5,475 nucleotides of DNA, from the NCBI GenBank assembly GCA_013812465.1, contig JACCTK010000286.1, positions 1-5,475 of the forward strand, given 5' to 3'. The position numbers and the translations under genes were made by a program. The notes under the pieces were generated by a model. That model saw only the letters and a list, made by a program, of their open reading frames with translations. It was not told where the DNA came from and ran no database searches. This stretch comes from Actinomycetota bacterium (GTDB lineage: Bacteria > Actinomycetota > Thermoleophilia > Gaiellales > Gaiellaceae). Below are positions 1-4,966 of this stretch, piece after piece; position 1 is the first letter of the stretch, and each line of letters begins with the position of its first letter.

Positions 1-767
1 GGCCTCTACCGCACCGTCCGCTGGGAAAGAACCTCGAGCTCTTCTTCCTCGACGAGCGCTCGTTTCGAAGCGCGAAGGCGACGACGGCGTGCGGAGGCGA
101 CCTCGCTCCGACCGCGCCACAACCCATACGAGACGCGTTCTCGGGCCTCGCTCCTGCACTGAAGAACCCGGTGCCGCCGGCATGTCTCGCGGCCATCAAC
201 GATCCCGCGCGCACGATGCTCGGCGCGCGCCAGTACGCAGCCTTCACGCAGGCGATCCGGGCTTCCAAGGCGACCTGGAAGGTCGTCGTCAACGAGGTCC
301 CCATCCAGCAGTACTACGCACTTCCCTACGACCGTTGGGAGGGGTACGAGAGCGAGCGGCAACGACTCCTGCGCTTCCTGGCGAACGTGAAGAACGTCGT
401 CTTCCTGAGCACGGACACGCACGCGAACCTGATCAACGAGGTGCGGTACCGGACGCTGGGAGCTGCTCCGGAGAGCTCCGGCATCTGGGAGGTCGTGACC
501 GGGCCGGTGGCGACGAACAGCTTCGCGAAGGAGATCGACTCTTTCCTCGGGTCGAAGGGAGCCGGCACCGCGATCGGAGCACTCTTCTTCAAGCCCGCGC
601 CTCCCCGGGGGATGGGCATGCGGTGTGCCGCGCTCGACGTGTTCAGCTACGCCCAGGTGACAGTCACCGCGCGCACGCTCACGATTGCGCCAAGGGACGC
701 GCAAGGACGACCCGTCCGCGAGGCGACCGGCGTTCCCTGCGCGCCCCTCGTGCTCACCGCACGCTGA
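1..767 (+). CDS. PhoD-like alkaline phosphatase, 3' part (5' end outside window; frame break near base 24)
   Basis: This is the C-terminal part, about 255 residues, of a PhoD-like metallophosphoesterase. Enzymes of this family are secreted, often Tat-exported, and release phosphate from phosphate esters using bound metal. The protein reads LYRTVRW in frame 1, then GKNLELFFLDERSFRS in frame 3. After that come the family-like blocks CLAAINDPARTMLG, WKVVVNEVPIQQYYALPYDR, VVFLSTDTHANLINEV (the Asp and His are likely metal ligands) and VVTGPVATNSF. It ends at TGA 765-767. The N-terminal domain, signal peptide and remaining ligands lie upstream of the window. The two opening blocks join smoothly only if one base is added in the G run at 23-25, so either the gene carries a one-base deletion or the assembly dropped a G. 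A GTG at 171 opens the frame but lies inside the conserved domain and is not a credible start. The family call is firm; the exact substrate is unknown. Confidence 0.85.
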   Translation, partial: PLPHRPLGKNLELFFLDERSFRSAKATTACGGDLAPTAPQPIRDAFSGLAPALKNPVPPACLAAINDPARTMLGARQYAAFTQAIRASKATWKVVVNEVPIQQYYALPYDRWEGYESERQRLLRFLANVKNVVFLSTDTHANLINEVRYRTLGAAPESSGIWEVVTGPVATNSFAKEIDSFLGSKGAGTAIGALFFKPAPPRGMGMRCAALDVFSYAQVTVTARTLTIAPRDAQGRPVREATGVPCAPLVLTAR

Positions 768-790
768 CGCGCCGTCTACCCTGCCCGGAG

Positions 791-863
791 GCGCCCGTAG
801 CTCAGTGGACAGAGCGGCGGACTTCTAATCCGCGGGTCGGAGGTTCGAATCCTCCCGGGCGCA
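791..863 (+). tRNA. tRNA-Arg, anticodon UCU
   Basis: A complete cloverleaf can be drawn. The acceptor stem GCGCCCG (791-797) pairs perfectly with CGGGCGC (856-862), followed by discriminator A863. The D stem is GCTC/GAGC (800-803 with 812-815). The anticodon stem GCGGA/TCCGC (817-821 with 829-833) encloses the loop CTTCTAA, with anticodon TCT at 824-826. The variable loop is GGGTC. The T stem GGAGG/CCTCC encloses TTCGAAT. The tRNA reads AGA and AGG arginine codons, which are rare in high-GC genomes. The D loop sequence AGTGGACA is typical of arginine tRNAs. No CCA is encoded, so it must be added after transcription. The gene starts 23 bases after the phosphatase stop, in the same direction, and could be read from that transcript or from a promoter inside the 3' end of that gene. 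Confidence 0.97.
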
Positions 864-891
864 TGAAAAGACCTGCAAGACGGAACAATAG

Positions 892-920
892 GGCGAGACG
901 CCTCGCCAGCTGACGGCGAG
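892..920 (+). other. Competing hairpin arms downstream of the tRNA
   Basis: GGCGAG (892-897) pairs perfectly with CTCGCC (902-907) around a 4-base loop. The same CTCGCC can instead pair with a second GGCGAG (915-920) around a 7-base loop. One arm thus has two mutually exclusive partners. No T run follows either stem, so it is not a classical intrinsic terminator. It may help end or process the tRNA transcript, which is inference only. Confidence 0.4.
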
Positions 921-931
921 CTCGACGCCTA

Positions 932-977
932 GGGCGGATTTCTTATCCGAAACGGGGCGATTTTGTTATCCGAGGGC
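932..977. repeat. Imperfect tandem repeat, two units of 23 bases
   Basis: GGGCGGATTTCTTATCCGA (932-950) is repeated as GGGCGATTTTGTTATCCGA (955-973). The units match at 16 of 19 positions, with a 23-base period. The patch is AT-richer than its surroundings. The first copy can also form a small hairpin (CGGAT/ATCCG, 935-949). The gene-free stretch 864-1146 holds this repeat, the neighbouring hairpins and nothing else I can call a gene. The repeats could be protein-binding sites, recombination-site arms or a mobile-element end; the sequence does not decide. Confidence 0.5.
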
Positions 978-1060
978 TTTCCTCATGCTGCTGGTTTCTG
1001 CCCTTTATTTCGCTTTGCTTTGCGGAGCGAGCGCGGCAAAAGGGCCGTGCATGCAGCCCC

Positions 1061-1106
1061 AGGCGTGACGCCTCCGGACCGGTCATCCGGTCACGCTCCT
1101 GCGTGA
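1061..1106. repeat. Cluster of three short inverted repeats between convergent transcripts
   Basis: Three perfect dyads are packed into 46 bases: AGGCGT/ACGCCT around one base (1061-1073), GACCGG/CCGGTC around TCAT (1077-1092) and TCACGC/GCGTGA around TCCT (1091-1106). The last two share bases 1091-1092. The cluster starts about 40 bases beyond the stop codon of the leftward regulator gene, and the rightward tRNA transcript also points at it. It therefore sits where transcription from both sides should end. There is no T run on either strand, so any terminator role would be non-canonical. Confidence 0.45.
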
Positions 1107-1146
1107 ATCCGTGACTGAATCGCCGACAGCAAGAGCTCTTACGAAG

Positions 1147-3642
1147 TCATCGACGCTGATCGAGCGAGGAGTCGAGGCAGGATCGCGCGTAGCGAACAGC
1201 TGCATCCGCGTCCATCGAGCGCCCTTCGGCCGCCAGCGACTCGAACTCAGGCTCGCCGAGAGCGGCCACGAGTTCGGCTCGTAGCTTCCAGTGCCATGTC
1301 GTTGTCTCCTTGATCTCGAACCCTTCTCGTTCGCAGCACGACTCCCAAGCTCCGAAAAGTACGGCGCCCTCGCGCACCCTTCCGGTTCTGCTCTCGAGTC
1401 CCGCGAGCCCGAAGACAAGATCGGCCTCGGTGCCCCTCAACGCGAGACGCGAACTGATCCCGAAGCCCTCATCGAGAAGTTCCCGGGCCTCATCGAATGC
1501 CCCTTGCTCGGTCGCCGTCATGGCGAGCTCCTTCGTAGCCCAGGCGATCTCCACCTCGTCTCCGATCGCCCGATCGATCGCCAGTTGCTCTTCGAAGAGC
1601 TGTCTCGCCGTCTCGAGGTTGCCCTCCTCTCGCTCCAGTCGACCGAAGTTGCCGAGGGTGGCGGAAAGGCCGGAACGGTTGCCAGTCTCTCGGGCGAGCG
1701 CGAGCGCGGCCTCGTACCACTGCCTGGCGGCATTCGGGTCTCCTGCTATCTGCCAGCCTGACGCGAGCATGTTCATGGCGGCTGACTGTTGATCGCGGTC
1801 GCCGGTCGCGCGGGAGAGCTCGAGCCTCTCCTCCGAGGCAGCGACGAGGGTCTCCGAGTCATTCAGTCCAATCGCCACTGCGGTCCGCACTCGAAGTGCC
1901 CGCATTCGTAATTCGGGTGGCGCTTCATCGTCCCACGAATCGTCGAGCAGTCGTTTTGCTTCGAGCGCGCGCCCCGTGGCGAGCCAGAAGCCCGGCATGT
2001 TCGAAACGACTTCGAGCGCGAGGAGACGTTCGTTTCCCAGGCCCCAGTCGATGGCATGCCGCAGATTGTTGAGCTCGCTCTCGAAGCGGATGAACCAACT
2101 CGCCGCGTTGACTCCGTTCCACTCTGGTTCGGCTCGCTCCGCCAAGTCTCCGTACCAGCGCGCGTGCCGCCCACGGAGCGCCGCCTCATCCTCGGAGTCG
2201 GCCAGGCGCTCACCCGCGAATTCGCGGATCGTCTCGAGCATCCAGTAGCGCTCGTCCGAGAAGCGAAGGAGGCTCTTCTCGACGAGCGATTGGAGTGTGT
2301 CGAGGTTCGCCTCGCACACCTCCTCCGCCGCGTCGAGTGTGCAACCGCCCGCAAATACAGAAAGGCGGCGAAAGAGCTCCTGTTCCTCAGGTGAGAGGAG
2401 TTCGTGGCTCCACTCGATCGTCGCCCGTAGCGTGCGCTGGCGCTCGGGCAGGTCGCGCGCACCACCCGTGAGAAGGGGAAGCCGCTGCTCGAGCCGGGAG
2501 AGGATCTGCTCCGGGGAGAGTGCCTTCACTCGGGCGGCGGCCAACTCGAGCGCAAGCGGGAGGTCGTCGAGGCGCAGACAGATCTCCGAAACCGATCCAT
2601 TCGCATCGAAGTCGGGCTTCACCGCTCGCGCCCTAGCCAGGAAGAAGCCGACGCTCTCCTCGCGAACCAACGGCGGCACCGGGTACTCCTGTTCGCCGGT
2701 GAGGTGCAGTGGCTCGCGGCTCGTCACCAGCAGATCGAGGCTTGGGCAGCTAGCGAGGAGAGAGGCGAGCTCGGATGCCGCCTCGACGACCTGCTCGAAG
2801 TTGTCGAAGAGGAGGAGAAGCTTCTTGTCTGCGATGTGGGAGGCTAGGCTATCCCTTGCACCGAGCACCTGGCCTGCGCTCTCGATGACGAGCGCCGGGT
2901 CGCGAAGGGGCGCAAGCGGCACCCAGAAGACCCCCTCCGGGTATCGTTCGGCGAGCGCGCCTGCCGCCTGTGCAGCGAGTCTCGTCTTTCCCGTCCCACC
3001 GGGCCCGGTGAGCGTGAGCAGACGGACGTCCTCTCGCGAGAGGAGCCCCAGCACCTCGCCGAGCTCCTTCTCGCGTCCGAGGAAGGGCGTCTGGGGGATC
3101 GGCAAGTTCGTCTGGTGGAGCGTCTTGAGCGGTGAGAAGTCCACTTCGCCAAGCTGGAAGACACGCTCGGGAGCAGACAGATCCTTGAACCGGTGATCGC
3201 CGAGGTCGCGAAGCTCAAGGTCGACGAGAGCTGCGGTCGCGGACGAGACGAGCACTTGTCCACCGTGGCCAGCCGATGCGATTCGGGCGGCTCGATGAAC
3301 GTCCTCCCCGACGTATCCCTCAGTGGTCAGAAGGGGGGTTCCCGTGTGCAGCCCGATCCGCACATGCACCTTCCCGGAAGAAAGCCGTTCAGTCGCCTCG
3401 CTGGCCGCTTGGAGCCCCCCGGGGGCGGTCGGGAAGGCAAAGAAGAAGGCGTCCCCCTGAGTGTCGACCTCCACTCCGCCTCGCGCCGAACAGGCCTCGC
3501 GAATCAGGCGCCGGTGCTCGGCCAGCGCTTCGGCGTAGGACTCTGCGCCGAGCTCGTGCAGGAGCTTGGTTGAGCCCTCGACGTCGGTGAAGAGGAAAGT
3601 AACGGTTCCGGAGGGAAGATCGGGCGCCACGGGGGAGATCAT
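1147..3642 (-). CDS. Class III adenylate/guanylate cyclase-domain regulator with NTPase core and TPR region
   Basis: This 831-residue protein is probably a cytoplasmic signalling regulator. Residues 12-165 form a class III cyclase-type domain: TFLFTDVEGST with metal-type Asp20, DTQGDAFFFAF with Asp64, RIGLHTG (95-101) and DVHRAARIASAG with Arg120. A conserved PFLGRE linker (186-191) leads to an NTPase core with Walker A GPGGTGKT (213-220), Walker B LLLLFD (275-280), LLVTSREPL (304-312) and LDDLPLALELAAARV (GLPLA-like, from 358). The remaining half is helical. TPR-like repeats run from about residue 560 to the end, for example AARQWYEAALALARETGN and ARQLFEEQLAIDRAIGD. Two usual catalytic positions look altered: the base-selecting Lys position is Asp60 and the transition-state Asn position is His116, so real cyclase activity is uncertain. 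No LuxR or SARP-type DNA-binding domain is evident, so output may be through protein contacts. The ATG at 3642 places the cyclase motif at the usual distance; the ribosome site is weak. Confidence 0.93.
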   Translation of the reverse strand: MISPVAPDLPSGTVTFLFTDVEGSTKLLHELGAESYAEALAEHRRLIREACSARGGVEVDTQGDAFFFAFPTAPGGLQAASEATERLSSGKVHVRIGLHTGTPLLTTEGYVGEDVHRAARIASAGHGGQVLVSSATAALVDLELRDLGDHRFKDLSAPERVFQLGEVDFSPLKTLHQTNLPIPQTPFLGREKELGEVLGLLSREDVRLLTLTGPGGTGKTRLAAQAAGALAERYPEGVFWVPLAPLRDPALVIESAGQVLGARDSLASHIADKKLLLLFDNFEQVVEAASELASLLASCPSLDLLVTSREPLHLTGEQEYPVPPLVREESVGFFLARARAVKPDFDANGSVSEICLRLDDLPLALELAAARVKALSPEQILSRLEQRLPLLTGGARDLPERQRTLRATIEWSHELLSPEEQELFRRLSVFAGGCTLDAAEEVCEANLDTLQSLVEKSLLRFSDERYWMLETIREFAGERLADSEDEAALRGRHARWYGDLAERAEPEWNGVNAASWFIRFESELNNLRHAIDWGLGNERLLALEVVSNMPGFWLATGRALEAKRLLDDSWDDEAPPELRMRALRVRTAVAIGLNDSETLVAASEERLELSRATGDRDQQSAAMNMLASGWQIAGDPNAARQWYEAALALARETGNRSGLSATLGNFGRLEREEGNLETARQLFEEQLAIDRAIGDEVEIAWATKELAMTATEQGAFDEARELLDEGFGISSRLALRGTEADLVFGLAGLESRTGRVREGAVLFGAWESCCEREGFEIKETTTWHWKLRAELVAALGEPEFESLAAEGRSMDADAAVRYARSCLDSSLDQRR

Positions 3643-3694
3643 GTGCTCATCGTCGGGAAAGTGGGAAGCGACTGGCCGCCCTACGGCGGAACGT

Positions 3695-3706
3695 CCGCGG
3701 CCGCGG
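3695..3706. promoter_or_regulatory. 12-base perfect palindrome in the divergent intergenic gap
   Basis: CCGCGGCCGCGG is its own reverse complement. It lies between the leftward regulator gene (ATG at 3642) and the rightward gene (ATG at 3760), about 53 bases from each start, which suits an operator acting on both promoters. In DNA this GC-rich such a palindrome can arise by chance. No convincing -10/-35 pair was found beside it on either strand. Confidence 0.25.
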
Positions 3707-3759
3707 TCGACCTTCGTCCGCAGGAGGGCTCGCGAGCGCGGCGCATCGGACTCGTCAAA

Positions 3760-4044
3760 ATGATCCCCGAGTTGCCAATCGAGCTGCCCCCTGACGAGAA
3801 GGATGCGCTCGAGCGTGTCGTCGAATCCGGCTCAGCGCTGACCGGCGCTACAAGCGGAGCGCTTCTGGGAGCCCTGATCGCTCCGCCCGTCGGAGCACCT
3901 ATCGGTGCAGGCGCTGGATGGGCCGTCGGTGAGCTTGCAAAGGTCGGCGCCGACGTAGCGCGACGATGGCTCTCACCGAGAGAGAGACGAGAGTGGGCGC
4001 CGTCCTCAGAATCGCCGCCGACGAGATCAGTGCGCGAACCATGA
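3760..4044 (+). CDS. Glycine-rich probable membrane-associated protein, N-terminal part of a frame-broken gene
   Basis: This 94-codon frame begins MIPELPIELPPDEKDALERV. A Gly/Ala-rich hydrophobic stretch follows at residues 26-57 (LLGALIAPPVGAPIGAGAGW), resembling a glycine-zipper or paired membrane segment. Then come GELAKVGADVARRW and LSPRER. After LSPRERR the frame reads EWAPSSESPPTRSVREP, which looks like non-native tail sequence. The overlapping frame at 3990 continues with VGAVLRIAADEISAR, which reads as the natural extension. I therefore take this as the N-terminal third of one protein whose remainder is the 3966-4634 frame. ATG 3760 is preferred over GTG 3643, because GTG 3643 directly abuts the divergent start at 3642 and adds about 39 residues of poor character. 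No good ribosome site precedes either. The function is unknown. Confidence 0.5.
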   Translation: MIPELPIELPPDEKDALERVVESGSALTGATSGALLGALIAPPVGAPIGAGAGWAVGELAKVGADVARRWLSPRERREWAPSSESPPTRSVREP

Positions 4045-4634
4045 GTGGAGAGACAGCGCGTGATGATCTGCGAGCCGAAGTTACGCCTGGACGGACCTAT
4101 GCGGCGGAGTTGGCCGAGGCAGCGCTAAAGGCGGCCGCCCAAACGCACGAAGAACGGAAGATCCCGTTCATCGGGCACCTCATCGCGGCGATCGCGTTCG
4201 AGCGTGACTTGAGCGCTGCCCACGCGAATCAGCTCATCGCGACCGCCGACACTCTGACGTACCGACAGCTCGTCGTGCTCGCCGTTCTCGCGACCAGGCA
4301 GGAGGGCGACGCGCTCCGCTATCGCGGTCCGCTGCACGAGCAGGAGGACCCGACCGAATCCGAGCAGTTCTCGGTCTACGCAGACACGCTGGACCTCTTC
4401 CGACGCGGTTTGCTGAAGACATACCGCCATCTCCTCGGCACGCCTGAGACAAGGCTGGGGGGCGACCGTGATCGTCAATCCTGGCCGGCAGTGCCTCGAG
4501 AAATGAGTCCTAGAGATACAAGGGCATCGTCCACTGGCGAGCGACTGGCGCGAATGATGCGCCTCGATCTCACGCCGGAGGAGGATCGAGAGACACTCGT
4601 AATGAGCCACATCGGTCAGCCGGCAAGAGATTGA
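3966..4634 (+). CDS. Conserved hypothetical protein, C-terminal part of the same frame-broken gene
   Basis: Function is not recognised. The first real block is VGAVLRIAADEISAR (from base 3993), which reads on naturally from LSPRER in the preceding frame. A helical segment follows (AAELAEAALKAAAQTHEERK), then IPFIGHLIAAIAF and SAAHANQLIATADTLTYRQL (to about residue 102). I associate this order, a glycine-rich hydrophobic segment, LSPRER, then an EERK..F..HL..IAF block and a YRQL block, with a family of uncharacterised bacterial proteins; this is recall, not a search result. The last 60 residues (GGDRDRQSWPAVPREMSPRD onward) are charged and low in order, and may be poorly conserved. If translated alone, ATG 3966 or ATG 4041 could serve as start, but neither has a clear ribosome site. 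A single protein of about 290 residues spanning 3760-4634 is more likely the ancestral form. Confidence 0.6.
   Translation: MALTERETRVGAVLRIAADEISARTMSGETARDDLRAEVTPGRTYAAELAEAALKAAAQTHEERKIPFIGHLIAAIAFERDLSAAHANQLIATADTLTYRQLVVLAVLATRQEGDALRYRGPLHEQEDPTESEQFSVYADTLDLFRRGLLKTYRHLLGTPETRLGGDRDRQSWPAVPREMSPRDTRASSTGERLARMMRLDLTPEEDRETLVMSHIGQPARD
3978..3993 (+). other. Probable frameshift site at a (GA)5 tract
   Basis: GAGAGAGAGA occupies 3978-3987. Reading LSPRER in the upstream frame and RVGAVLRIAADE in the downstream frame needs a -1 change here. One extra base between 3989 and 3990 gives LSPRERRRVGAV. Removing one GA unit gives LSPRETRVGAV. Either repair makes 3760-4634 continuous. No heptameric slippery sequence of the X XXY YYZ type is present, so programmed frameshifting is not favoured. 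Confidence 0.55.
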
Positions 4635-4636
4635 AG

Positions 4637-4966
4637 ATGATCGTTGCATCCGCGGGATCGAGCCGGACAGGACGCCTCCCCACTATCGACCTTCCTGAAG
4701 TACCAGCTCAGCTCGCCGGCGCCATCGCTCCAGTCGGCCAATGGCGTGCGTAGTACGATTGGGCGGCGCGCTACGGGATCCCTGCCCACGTGACCGTCCG
4801 CATGCCGTTCCTTGTAGCTGACGATTGGCAGGATCCCTCGTTCCAGACGTTGGCTGAGTTTCTCCCGCTTGAAGTCTCGCTCTCACGGCTTGAGGATCGT
4901 CCTGGCGCTTTGGTCGTTCTCGTAGAACCCGATGACGACATGCTGCTCGGGAAGGCAACGCGAGCC
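4637..4966 (+). pseudogene. 2'-5' RNA ligase family fragment, amber stop and truncated
   Basis: Starting at ATG 4637, two bases after the preceding stop, the frame reads MIVASAGSSRTGRL up to APVGQWRA. It meets TAG at 4751-4753 and resumes as YDWAARYGIPAHVTVRMPFL. WRA-x-YDWAA followed by PAHVTV is the characteristic N-terminal part of 2'-5' RNA ligase/cyclic phosphodiesterase-like proteins, with HVT (4787-4795) as the first catalytic HxT motif. EDRPGALVVLVEPDD fits the middle strand of the same fold. The second HxT motif, normally in the C-terminal half, never appears. After GKATRA (about 4966) the same frame becomes integrase-like. A single C-to-T change from CAG would explain the amber codon, though an ancestral Arg codon would need more changes. 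Restarting at GTG or ATG after the stop would lose the first HxT. I therefore call it a truncated, non-functional remnant. Family call moderate; broken state well supported. Confidence 0.65.

Noticed and set aside
89..913. Long plus-strand frame overlapping the phosphatase and tRNA
   Set aside because: It is Arg-rich with no domain sense, and it runs straight through a perfect tRNA cloverleaf. It is a shadow of the phosphatase frame.
1000..1045. GCCCTTT/AAAGGGC pair as an intrinsic terminator
   Set aside because: The 32-base interior pairs poorly, and neither strand has a T run after the stem.
2297..3196. 299-codon plus-strand frame opposite the regulator gene
   Set aside because: Its composition is dominated by Ser, Arg and Ala, as expected antisense to GC-biased codons. 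The minus-strand protein has multiple recognised motifs.
3722..3728. AGGAGGG as a ribosome binding site
   Set aside because: No ATG, GTG or TTG lies at a usable distance. The next in-frame start, ATG 3760, is over 30 bases away.
3753..3758. TTGACG on the minus strand as a -35 box for the regulator gene
   Set aside because: At 17 bases spacing the sequence is TCGCGA, which is not -10-like.
3978..3993. Programmed -1 ribosomal frameshift producing a fusion protein
   Set aside because: No slippery heptamer and no obvious downstream stem were found. A simple indel at the GA tract explains it better.
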